64,000 bases of DNA from Phymorhynchus buccinoides (taxonomy: Eukaryota > Mollusca > Gastropoda > Neogastropoda > Raphitomidae): NCBI GenBank assembly GCA_017654935.2, contig CM065699.1:49514372-49578371 (forward strand), in the 5' to 3' direction. Positions within the stretch are counted from its first letter, which is position 1, and each line of letters opens with the position of its first letter. The notes under the pieces are model-generated. The model was not told the DNA's origin and did not search any database. It saw nothing but the letters and a program-made list of their open reading frames with translations. Of the stretch, positions 1-12,500 are shown one piece after another. The position numbers were made by a program, and so were the translations under genes.

Positions 1-1
1 C

Positions 2-178
2 TTCATCCAGCTGAACTTTGCGGAGATGAACAAGCTGTGGGTCCGTATGCAGCACCAGGGTCACTCCCGCGACCGCGAGCGTCGCGAGCAGGAGAGGCGC
101 GAGCTGCGCATCCTGGTGGGCACCAACCTGGTGCGCCTCTCCCAGCTGGAGTGCATCGACATGGAGAGCTACAAGAAG
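2..178 (+). CDS. VPS35: VPS35 exon (window exon 1, 5' end off window)
   Basis: Encodes 59 residues from [13 protein letters not shown] to CIDMESYKK, in phase 0 at the donor GTGAGG (179). The acceptor lies left of the window. Intron sequence after the donor hits an in-frame TAA within four codons, so the first tail copy marks the exon end. The donor and the last part of this exon are repeated about 11 more times downstream. Confidence 0.95.
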
Positions 179-3034
179 GTGAGGGGTTAACCTCAGGGTT
201 AAGGTGCATCTGTCCTCAGGGTAAAGGTGCGTCTGTCCCAGCTGGAGTGCATCGACATGGAGAGCTACAAGAAGGTGAGGGGTTAACCTCAGGGTTAAGG
301 TGCATCTGTCCTCAGGGTAAAGGTGCGTCTGTCCCAGCTGGAGTGCATCGACATGGAGAGCTACAAGAAGGTGAGGGGTTAACCTCAGGGTTAGGGTTAA
401 GGTGCGTCTGTCCTCGGGGTAAAGGTGCGTCTGTCCCAGCTGGAGTGCATCGACATGGAGAGCTACAAGAAGGTGAGGGGTTAACCTCAGGGTTAAGGTG
501 CGTCTGTCCTCAGGGTAAAGGTGCGTCTGTCCCAGCTGGAGTGCATCGACATGGAGAGCTACAAGAAGGTGAGGGGTTAACCTCAGGGTTAAGGTGCATC
601 TGTCCTCAGGGTAAAGGTGCGTCTGTCCCAGCTGGAGTGCATCGACATGGAGAGCTACAAGAAGGTGAGGGGTTAACCTCAGGGTTAAGGTGCATCTGTC
701 CTCAGGGTAAAGGTGCATCTGTCCCAGCTGGAGTGCATCGACATGGAGAGCTACAAGAAGGTGATATTCTGAGGGGTTAACCCCTTGACTGTCAGAGACC
801 CAGCTGGAGTGCATCAACATGGAGAGCTACATGAAGGTGAGGGGTTAACCTCAGGGTTAAGGTGCGTCTGTCCTCGGGGTTAAGGTGCGCCTGTCTCAGC
901 TGGAGTGCATCGACATGGAGAGCTACAAGAAGGTGAGGGGTTAACCTCAGGGTTAAGGTGCGTCTGTCCTCAGGGTTAAGGTGCGCCTGTCCTCAGGGTT
1001 AAGGTGCGCCTGTCCTCAGGGTTAAGGTGCGTCTGTCCTCAGGGTTAAGGTGCGCCTGTCCTCAGGGTTAAGGTGCGTCTGTCCTCAGGGTTAAGGTGCG
1101 CCTGTCCTCAGGGTTAAGGTGCGTCTGTCCTCAGGGTTAATGTGCGCCTGTCCCAGCTGGAACCTGGAGTGCATCGACATGGAGAGCTACAAGAAGGTGA
1201 GGGGTTAACCTCAGGACTAAGGTGCGCCTGTCCTCAGGGTTAAGGTGCGTCTGTCCTCAGGGTAAAGGTGCGTCTGTCCCAGCTGGAGTGCATCGACATG
1301 GAGAGCTACAAGAAGGTGAGGGGTTAGCCTCAGGGTTAAGGTGCGTCTGTCCTCAGGATTAAGGTGCGCCTCTCCCAGCTAGAATGCATCGACATGGAGA
1401 GCTACAAGAAGGTGAGGGGTTAACCCCTTGACTGCCAGATAAAATGAAAGAAACAATCATTGTAAATGGGTGCAACTTTTCCTGGTATACAATGATTTCC
1501 TGTTTTTTAATTTTACCGGAAAAGGAATTTCCTTTTTCTTTAATTTGTCAATCAAGATCTTTGTGTGTCTACTGTATTTTTTTAACACTTTAAAATAAGT
1601 TTTTGTATAAAGTGTGGAAAAAGCAAACTAAAATACCTTCATAAATAATTTTTTGCTTCAGCTGCAGGGGGACATTACCCCTAGACCCCGGCCTTTCAGA
1701 TTTTTTCATTTTGTGTAGTTGCACCCATGTTTGTGCCAATCATGCCATGAAAACGACAACTGATAGAACCAAAAATGGTCTGGGGGTATAACTCTCTTGA
1801 CTGTTGGAGTGAAAGCCAGGTTATCAGTTATTCCTCTTCATCTGATGACGTCATCAGCGATGTCTTCCTCTTCATCTGATGACGTCATCACGTCAGTACC
1901 TGGTATGTTATATGGCAGTCAAGGGGTTACGGGTCTTTACGATGGGGAGAGAAGATGAGAGGAAAGGTCTAGTGTGTCACGTCAAGTCAAGTCAAAATGA
2001 TCTTTATTGACAATAAAGGAGTAAGCTACAAGCTTTTTCTCATCCTGTCATCATGAAAAGAAGAAAAATACTGAATCAAATAAAATGTAAAGATCAACAA
2101 TGAAAATTGGCGTAATAAGGAACCAAAGCACAATGAACAAATATCAAAAACAAATCAGACATACAGGGAAACCCATTTAGTACGAGTACGGTTTAAACGA
2201 GAGCCCGTGTTTAACGAGTGGTTTCAAAATTCCCAACCACAAGCCTTCTTTTTCCTTGTTAAATAATTCTGCATACAACGAGCTCGCTACAACGAGCAAC
2301 TTGCATATAACGTACAATTTATTGACTCCCAAAGTCAAGCTTTTATGCAAAAACTACACGGTTAGAACGAGAACGCACTTACAACCACACCGCCATCCCA
2401 AAGTCAAGCTTTCTTGCACAACTACCTGGCTAGAACGAGAACACAATGACAACAGCATCGCCATCTTGACTGACCCCTCGATATGTAAGCGGCATTCTGA
2501 TTGGCCGATATAACAACTTGGGTGTCTGCAGCACAAGCAGACGACACTGGATTCACTCTTTGCGCACTGATCTTGTGACTTCCGGGAAATTTTAACTTTC
2601 TCTTAAAGCGTGTGTGTGGATTTTATGTTTTTGATGTTATCGTGTGTTAATAAACTGTTTTAAAGTGTATGTAATCGGCATTAAAAACCCTATGGATACA
2701 GGATACTGGGCTTACAACCATGCTTTGTTGGGTAAGTGTGTTGTTTCCGTTTTTCTGTCTTTTTCACACTTTACCAGCACGCACATCACAGTAGATGTGA
2801 GGAGCGATTGATAGGTTCGTCAGGGTTGCCAAAATCGATAAAATGGTTTGAACGAGCAATGCTTACAACGAGTAAATTGGCCCTCTCCCCTGGAATTCGT
2901 ATTAAACGGGTTTCACTGTAGATCACGACTAGAAAATACAATATGTACAAAATATAAATACAAATATAATCATAGTTTGAAATGGGAGAGAACAAGAGGT
3001 GGTGGGACAAGATTGAGACATAGAGGCTGATAGA

Positions 3035-3067
<33 letters not shown>

Positions 3068-6000
3068 TGAGAGAGAGAGAGAGAGATTGTGGACGTGCCT
3101 GGAGAGAGCAGGAGAGGCAAGAGCTAGGCATCCTGGAGATACCAACCATGTCGTGTCTGTCGCAGCTCGAGTGCATAGATGTGGAGAGTTGCAAAAAGGT
3201 CGGTGTTAAATTTTGCTGCATTGAAGTCTGTCTCTGACTCTCAAAACTACCATATGACGCACTGTATTGTTATTATTATTATTATTTCTGAGTATTAATA
3301 CTCTATAGTCACAGAGGCGTCTCTGTGAAATTTGGGTTGCTCCCACCTGGAGAGCGTGTCGCAGCCAGAGGCGCGCAGCCTTTTTTCTTTTTTTTTGCAT
3401 GCGATTTTTGTGTGACTGATGGGGAAGGAAAGGGAGGGGGGTACATTTTGACCCAATGACAACTTTTTCGTTGCCACTAGGATTATCGTGTGCTAAGTGC
3501 ATGGGCACTCGGGACCTCGGTTTTATCGTCTCATCCGAAAGATGTCGTAACCATTCAGGTCGTAAGGCCTAGTGCAAAGTGAGGAAAAATCCCCTGTACC
3601 CAGGTTCGAACTCGGGGTTTACTTGACCCCCTTATAGACCAGTGCGTCACTAAGACGTAGCAAAATATCACCTGATGCAGTGTGAATGAACGAATGAATA
3701 TTAAATTTCGCGCCCTCCCGAACGCAGTGTCTTTTTGGTTTGTTTTTAAATGCTGAAAAGAGTCGAGGTGACCCTAAAAAGCTAGGAATATTGTCGCGTT
3801 GCGTTGATTCTGACCCTCTAAATATCGAAGACAGAATGAACGCTGAAGGTGAGAGACAGGTTTTTTGGGTCTGTATCAACATAGATTTCAACGTAGATTT
3901 ACTGATTTCAGTCAAAAGCCAACTTCAGTTATGAATTCCCCGTGCAAATGAAAGACCCCAAAACGTAGATTTCAATGTGGATTTACTGATTTCAGTCAAA
4001 AGCCAACTTCAGTTATGAATTCCCCGTGCAAGTTTCTAATAGGTGTGCGATTGTGTGTGTGTTCAAGTTCAAGTTCAAGTATACTTTAATATCTCCAAAA
4101 GAGAAATTAAGGTTAGGTGCAACAACATGACAGAGATGCAGCATAACTGAAAGAACATTAGTCAAACGTATGAAACAAAATTATACCAACCAAATAATTA
4201 ATTTGTTTGTGTGTGCGTGCGATTGTGTGTGTGTGTGATTGTGTGTGTGTGTATACGTGTGTGTGTGTACGTGCGTGTGTACGTGCGTGTGTACGTGCGT
4301 GTGTACGTGCGTGTGTACGTGCGTGTGAACGTGCGTGTGTATGCGTGCGTGTGTTTGTGTGTGTGCGTGCGTGTGATTGTGTGTGTGTTGATGTGTGTGT
4401 GCAGTGCGTGTTGCCAAGTGTGTTGGAACAGGTGGTGAACTGCAAAGACCCCATCGCGCAGGAGTACCTGATGGAGTGCGTCATCCAGGTGGGATACTTT
4501 GCACACTTTGCTAAAACTGACCTTTATCTTCCATGACTTATGTACCATAATTTTCGGACTATAAGGCGATATTTTTTTTTCTCCAATTTCGACCTATGCG
4601 CCTAATAAACGAGGGCGCCCTAGTATTAGTGAACAAAATCGTGAGAAGAGAGGCAACGATTGCCGTGTTCAGTACAGCCTACTGTGAGTCACAACATCGA
4701 AAGTGGTCACGAGTTGCCGATACGACGAATACTCACGTTAAAATGCTTCAAAATCCCTATTATCATCCGAGATACCGTCCAACAGATGCCAGGCATAGGG
4801 GTCTCACTTTGGGAGAGAAAAAAGTATCGCCTTAAAGTCCGACAAATATGGTACTAATACTACTATCTATGAAAGATAACACAAAGACAGACTTTGAATA
4901 TGTAAGCTTACTTTGATGATACAGTCTTCCAAAGTTTGATTTTTTAGTTTGACTATTATTATTTTGAGTACCGGTAAACTGATTTGGGTGCAACTCAGGC
5001 CTTCGGCTCTTCGATTCTTCAGACATTGTGTAAAAACGAAAAGAAAGAAAAAAGTCAATGAAATGGTTCGGATTTTGCTTATCCTGTATATTTTGGAGCG
5101 TGGGTATCTTTATTTCAATGCTGTCTGGAAAAGACGTTCTTGGTTGTCCGTTGCATCTCAACCGACGAGATGGAAGTAACTGTATTTTCGAGTCCACACG
5201 CATTGCTTTAACAGCAGAAACTGACAAAAGCTCTAAAATTTAAAAAAACCACGTGGCAGGGTGCTTGGCTATGAATGTCTTTTCATTTGGTGGGAGTGTA
5301 GAGTAACATGCAGACCTGTTTACTCTACAGTCTACTCTTTTCAAGTAGCATTCTACTCATTTTGGACCTCTACTACTCTTCAAAATTGAAAATAATGCTC
5401 TTTTCTACTCATTTTCAGTGAACATTGTTTGATGGTTTAATGAATAAAACTACACATTTCGCACCAAAACTACTCATTTCAGCTGTCCAGACTACTCAAG
5501 ACTCGTGTAAGGGGTAAACAGGTCTGAGTCTTGGGCGAATATATTCGTTTATGGTGCTGGAACTGGAAGAGTTAAGTTTACATTTGATCAGATCTTTAGC
5601 ACTAAATCAGACCTTTGAATTTCTGATCGTTATCTTGACATTTTTCGTGTGCGTCAGGTGTTTCCGGACGAGTTCCATCTGCAGACGCTGAGTGCGTTTC
5701 TGCGGGCGTGTGCCGAGCTGCACCCCAGCGTCAACGTGAAAAACATCATCATCGCCCTCATCGACAGGTGAACAGGGGAGAGTCTTACTGTAGAAAGAAA
5801 TGGAATAACTTTTGAAACTGTGTTTATGATGCTTTAAGTATTTTTCTCAGCGAGTATTTTGTAATATTGCAAATGCACGGCGTCCTTGGTTTCAGATGTT
5901 TATATATGATAGTGTTCACGTTATGTTTGTTCTTATGCGTATAACGAACTCAATGAGGCTTTATACCGAAAATTCTCTGCCCCTGTCTCTTGACCTGAGA

Positions 6001-6380
6001 TGTGAACGCCACATTTGTTTGTTTGTGTGTGGCAGACTGGCGTTGTTTGCCCAGAATGAGGAGGGGTCCGGCATCCCCTCGGACATCCAGCTGTTTGACA
6101 TCTTCTCCCAGCAGATTTCACAAGTCATTCAGGTGCTTTTTCACACACACGTACATGCGTGCATGCTCGTACACACACAGACACAGTACACACATGAACA
6201 CACACCCCTTCACACATTACACCCCCCCCCCTCCACCCCCGCACTCGTGCACGTGTGCGCACTCACAGACGCACACACTCTCACAGTCACACATACAAGC
6301 AAACTCCCGCACACCCATACACATGCACACGCACACACACATGCATGAGCGTGCGCAAACACACAAATGCACGCACTCAT

Positions 6381-6436
<56 letters not shown>

Positions 6437-6496
6437 ACACACACACACACTTCCACACCCGCACTCGTGCACATGCACACGCACACGCACACACGC

Positions 6497-6548
<52 letters not shown>

Positions 6549-9500
6549 CCACACCCGCACTCGTGCACATGCACACTCGCACACACTCGCACACGCACAC
6601 GCACACACACACACACATGCATGAGCGTGCGCGAACACACAAATGCACGCACGCATGCACACACCCACTCACACACACACACACACACACATGCTGTACA
6701 GAATAAGACACTTATTCTTCTCCAAGCAGATCTCAGAAGGCCTTCATTGTTGCTTTTTATCCTTACTGGGAAGGCACTATTTTAGTTGATTATTATAAAA
6801 GTCCTTACCCCACGGGGATACCAGGTTTTGGTTTTTTTACAAATAGTTCCCCCACCCTCTGGAAGTTGTGGGCTTGTAGCTTCCTCTAATCTATCACTCT
6901 CTTTAACTCTGCCTTTTCCCTTTTGCTTACTGTCATCTACTATCTGTCTGCCTTACCGGTCCATTCTCCTGCCTTTTTGCAAGAAACTCTTACAAACATT
7001 TTCTCCAGCCGAAGACGGACATGCTGGGCCTAACTATTTCTCGAATAACGAATGAAATTTGACGTCCTCTTGACCCGAAGGGTACATATGGGACATTGTT
7101 GGGGGTTCTTGAATAACGTTTGAAGCTGTGTTTATTATTCTTTCAATATTTTTCTCAACGAGTACTTTTGTAATTCAGGTGTAGAGTGGCACAGTGGTAG
7201 CGCGTTCGCTTCGTGTCAAGTAAACCCCAGTTCGAACCTGGGTACAGGGGATTTTTCTTCTCACTTTGCACTAGGCCTTACGGTCTGAACGTGGAGTCTT
7301 TTGGATGAGACGATAAACCGAGGTCTCGTGTGTCCATGCACTTAGCATGCGTTAAACCCAATGGCAATGAAAAAGTTGTGATTTGGTCAAAATTTAACCC
7401 CCCTCCAGTCACACAAAAATCAAAAAAATTGGGTGGCGCGCCTCTGGCTGCGACACGCTCTCCAAGTGGGAGCATCCCGAATTTCACAAAGACGCCTCTG
7501 TGACTATAAAGTACCTAATACCTAATATTGCAGCATGACGCATCTGCGCTCGTTTGAGCGATCAACGAAGAAGAAGAAGATAAAATCCTTGTGCTCTCTT
7601 TTCTGGACCAGAACCGCCCCGACATGCCCCCTGAGGACATTGTGTCCCTCCAAGTGGCTCTGGTCAACCTGGCCCTCAAGTGCTACCCCACCCAGGTGGA
7701 CTACGTGGACAAGGTGCTGGAGACCACCGAGGAGATCTTCAACCGCCTCAATCTCGATCAGTCAGTTGATTTCTTATCGTTGGTCATTGATGCATGGATG
7801 CTCCTGCTTTCAGGATGTCCTGAAATGCAGGATTTTTTTTATTGCCTGGAGTTGGCGTCACCGGATTATGAGAATTTAAGAAGCAACGAATTTCCTATTT
7901 ATAAACGTTTTGTCGATTTCTCGCATGTGTAGAATATAAAAGAAATGAATACAGATAAATATTTACATGCCTTTACCAGGAACTTTATATTTTTAGGATT
8001 GTTTAAGTCAAGTTGTTAACTGGGTGGCCCCTGGACCCCTGCCTTGCAGGATTTTTTAAATTTCCCAGGAGCACCTATGTTGATATTTGCCATTCAAACA
8101 TGTACTCCTCACAAAAAGTCAAGCAACAAAATCAAATTGGTGTTGGTCAGCCCTTTGAAGCGCTTGGGCTAGCTCTTACTGTGAAGTAATGAGTTTGGAT
8201 TTTAATGATGGGTGTCAGCAAGTGTGGAGGCAGCCTGGGGAGAGGTCAACCGCCTCAATCTCGATCAGTGAGTTGATTTCTTAGGCCATGTACACATTAG
8301 ACGCGTAAGCTCCGAACGGAAACCCAGAAGTAAGTGAAAGAAGGAAGGGTGAACATTTACGGATTAGGGGAAATTCGGACACGTGCGCAAATCTTTCCCC
8401 TTTGCGCACAAATAGGAATTGTTCGGAAATAATTAAGGGGAGTAGTTTCATGGTGTGTAGGAGTTATCTTGCCTAATTCAATCGGTCAAACAGGGGAAGT
8501 TACTCTGCCATCAGGTAAATCCCCAGCCCTCGCTTCGTGTGTTTGAGGAGACACACAGCATGTAGAACGCAGTGCGTCACAGTTTGCAAGTTCTATCACT
8601 TTGTAGCAACTGGCCACCCCTCATTTTTCTACAAAATGTTTGCAAGTCGCTGACTCACATCCTGCGGTTTCAAGCTTCGACGCCATTGTTGCTATGGCAT
8701 TTGACTGAGTAATGGAGGTAAGCAACTCTAATTTTCACGAAGTGCTCTCCCCTAGTTTTTTTCAGAAAATCATCTATTCGCCCGGAATGAGTTAACCTTT
8801 TCATCGCCACTGTCGCCTCTTGGCACCACAATGATTTAACAACCATGTCACTAAAAGGGATCATATGAGTGACCGTATGTTCTTCATTTTGGGAGGTAAG
8901 GATAGGTCCTATTTCAGGCATGTCACAGAGGAATCCCCAGTATTCCAGACGAAATCTTTTCTCTACCCGGGTAAGTGTAATGGTAAATCTTGGCTGAGGA
9001 ATGGCTGGCATTGAAAGGGTTAAGATTGTGAGTTTCTGTTGTTTTTTCAGTCTGGAGCACGGCAGCATGGTGTCCAAGGAGCTGATGCGTCTGATGAAGA
9101 TCCCTGTGGACACCTACAACAACGTGCTGACCCTGCTGTCCCTGCAGCACTTCGGGCCCCTCTTTGACTACTTCGACTACAAGGGGAGGAAGCTGATGAG
9201 CTGCCACATCATCACCAACGCCCTGGACAACGAGACGCTCGTGCCATCGCAGGAACATGTCAGTATTATAGTGTAGAGTATTGTATTGCATAGGTGATAG
9301 CACTTTGTGCCCATCTTCGACTACAAGGGGAGGAAGCTGATGAGCTGTCACATTATCACCAACGCCTTGGATAATGAGACACTTGTGCCATCGCAGGAAC
9401 ATGTCAGTGTTATATTGTAGAGTGTAGAGTATTGTATTGCATAGGTGATAGCACTTTGTGCCCATCTTCGACTACAAGGGGAGGAAGCTGATGAGCTGTC

Positions 9501-12500
9501 ACATCATCACCAACGCCTTGGATAATGAGATGCTCTTGCCATCGCAGGAACATGTCAGTGTTATATTGTAGAGTGGCACAGTGGCAACACGTTCACTTCG
9601 TGTCAAGTAAACCCGAGTTCGAACCTGGGTACAGTGGATTTTTCCTGTCACACAAAAATCGCATGCAAAAATTATATATAAAAAAAATTAGGTGGCGCGC
9701 CTCTGGCTGCGACGCACTCTCTAGGTGGGAGCAACCCGAATTTCACAGAGATGCCTCTGTGACTATAAAGTACCTAATACCTAATGCCTAATATTGTATT
9801 GTATGGTGTCTCAGGACCGACATCTTGGAACAAACTTCCTCTTTCCCTCCGTCAGTGACCGACCCTCTCTGCTTTCAAATCTAACCTCAAAACCCACCTT
9901 GTTCTCCCGTCATTGATGCTCCGCTCTCTTTCTCTTCTCTCTCTTGCCTTTAGGTCTGTTTCTGCTGTATACCATTTATGTCATACATGTGTGTTCGCTT
10001 TGTATTGCATTTTTGTTTGAATGCGTTATGAGTGCTAACGTGTGTGTGCGCTTTGATTTGATTTCTATCAAGATTCAGCGCCGTATAAATACTGTATGTT
10101 GTTGCTGTTGTTGTTGGTGTAGCACAGTAGTGTATTGCATAGCACTTTGGGCCCCTGTTCGACTACTTTGACCACAAGTCTTCAACTACTTTGTATGCAT
10201 GTTTGTATTTTATGTGTGTGAGGAGTACTGTGTTGCATTGTAGTGTTTAGCATAGTATTGTATTGTATCATGTTGCATCGTACAGCATAATATTGTGTGA
10301 TTTAGGTGCATGGATGTCCTGAAATGCAGGATTTTTTTTATTGCCTGGAGCCAGCATTGTTGGAATATGAGAATTTGAGGAACAAAGAATTTCCTATGTA
10401 TTAACGTTTTGTCGGTTTCTTGCCTGTGTAGAATATAAAAGAAAGGAATACAGATAAATATTTACATGCCTTTACCAGGAACTTTATATTTTTAGGATTG
10501 TTCAAGTCAAGTTGTTAACTGGGCGGCCCCTGGGCCTTATCGCAGCATACTTGTGGCGGTGCCATAGCCGATGAGGTTTAACAGAGGCGTGGTTACCGCT
10601 ACACCTATCTGTATTAATAACAAATCGGGACTTTACTGGTTTCGTACTGCCTCCGGGCATTGCCTCCAGTATTGTTCCCACCATATTTGTATTTACAAAT
10701 GTCCCATATGTGTCTGATTCAGACCAAGAGGACGTAAAACACCATTTTCGTCGCAGCCCCTGGGCCCCTGCCTTGCAGGATTTTTGAAATTTCCCAGGAG
10801 AACCCATGTAGGTGTGATTGTGGGGATTTGGGTGGACTATTGTAATAGGGTTATTATGGTGTTATATTTAAGTGAACTGTTGTTATATTGCTTTAGCATC
10901 GTTATTACGGTGTGTGTTTTTGTCACCAGGTGGACTCCATCCTGAACATCGTCAACTGCCTGGTTCAGGACCAGAACGACCAGCCGGAGGAGCCGGAAGA
11001 CCCCGAGGACTTTGCGGAGGAGCAGGGGCTGATGGGACGCTTCATCCACCTGCTGAACTCCGACGACCCCAATCAGCAGTTCTTGGTAAGGAAAATAAAT
11101 AAAATATTAATGTAGGCTGTAAACGGCGAAAAGGTTAACCCTTTCACCGCCAGACATTTTTTTCAGCCAAAAAATACTATTAAACTTACCCCTTTCACCG
11201 CCAATGTTGTATTTTTGAACCACAATGATTTAACACCCGTGTCATTAAAACTTGAAATCAGGGTCTGTTATTCAATGATATTGTGTTCCTATTTTGGGCA
11301 GTAAGGATTGACCCTATTCTAAATGTGTCATGGAGAAATCCCACAATATTGCAGGCAAAATCTTTTTTGTAGCCAAGTAAGTTTAATGGAAATGTTTGGC
11401 TCAAAGATGGCTGTCGGCGAAAGAGTTAACTGCGAAGAAAACCCCAATTTATCTGCAACATTGGGAATTCCTCTGTGACGTGTATAACATTAGGCCTATC
11501 CTTTACCTCCCAAAATTAAGAAAATAAGATCTTGAAATAACAGGCCCTGATTTGATGCCTTTTAGTGACATGGGTGTTAAACCATTGTGGTGCATAAATG
11601 CGACATTGGCGGTGAAAGGGTTAAGGATTGAGATATTGCTTACTGGCCTATTCTAGGGGTTTCAGGGGCGGACCAAGTGATTTGTAAGGGGAGGTTTCCG
11701 TCGGGGGGGGGTCGGGGGGGTCCAGGGAGCTGCATAGGTTCCGGGTTAAGGGGCAATGCTATTTTGGGGGCCCATGGGGCGAACCCCCCAGACAACTTTG
11801 CAATTTACTGATTATTGACCCCTTAACTGCCGTATGACTTACTGACTTGATGACATCACTGATGAAGAGGAACAACTCTGTTATTCTGTGTTTTTTGCTC
11901 TAGCACAGTCAAGAGAGTTACCTCCCCAGACCATTTTGACCAGATTGGCTCTATCAGTTGTCTTCTTCATGTCATGATTTGTACAGTGATTTTGTCTTTA
12001 ACTTTCTCTGGCTGTCAAGGGGTTACGGCAAAACTGGAGTCATTTTCTTACTTTTCACCCTTGTGTTAGGTACATCTTGGGGGGGTCCGGAACCCCATGA
12101 CCCCCCCCCCCCTCTAATCTGTCCCTGGGCAAACTCTGCTTTGGGTGCACCGCTTGGCGTCAGCGCTGTTCTTTCTTTGACATCTAGTTTTGTGGTGAAT
12201 ATGGCCGCCGCGCCTACGACAGCAACAAGACATCATGTGTTGTTTTGCAATTGTCGTTTTCTAGTCTTTAATCCATTTACCCCTTCTTCTTTTTCTTCGA
12301 TCACTCAGACAGTTTCCTGTCAATTATGAGCGCAGATGCGTCATGCTGCCATTATGCGCCTAACTAAAAAATAGTTAGGCCCAGCAAGTCTGACTTCTGC
12401 TGGAGGAAATCTTTTTGAAAGCATTTCATGAAAAAAGGCAGGAGAATGGACCGGTAAGGCAGAAAGATAGTAGATGACAGTAAGCAAAGGGAAAAGGCAG

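Noticed and set aside
37..780. 247-codon open frame of repeated [23 protein letters not shown] units
   Set aside because: It is the 96-bp exon-tail array read in another frame. The real VPS35 frame ends at the first donor.
179..1418. CRISPR-like array
   Set aside because: Regular units, but the whole unit is repeated with no unique spacers, in an animal gene. The same holds for 13650-14628 and 15718-16900.
6002..6785. His/Thr-rich and Cys/Val-rich frames over the CA/GT repeats
   Set aside because: Low-complexity microsatellite translated in six frames. The same applies to 4158-4548 and 17235-17549.
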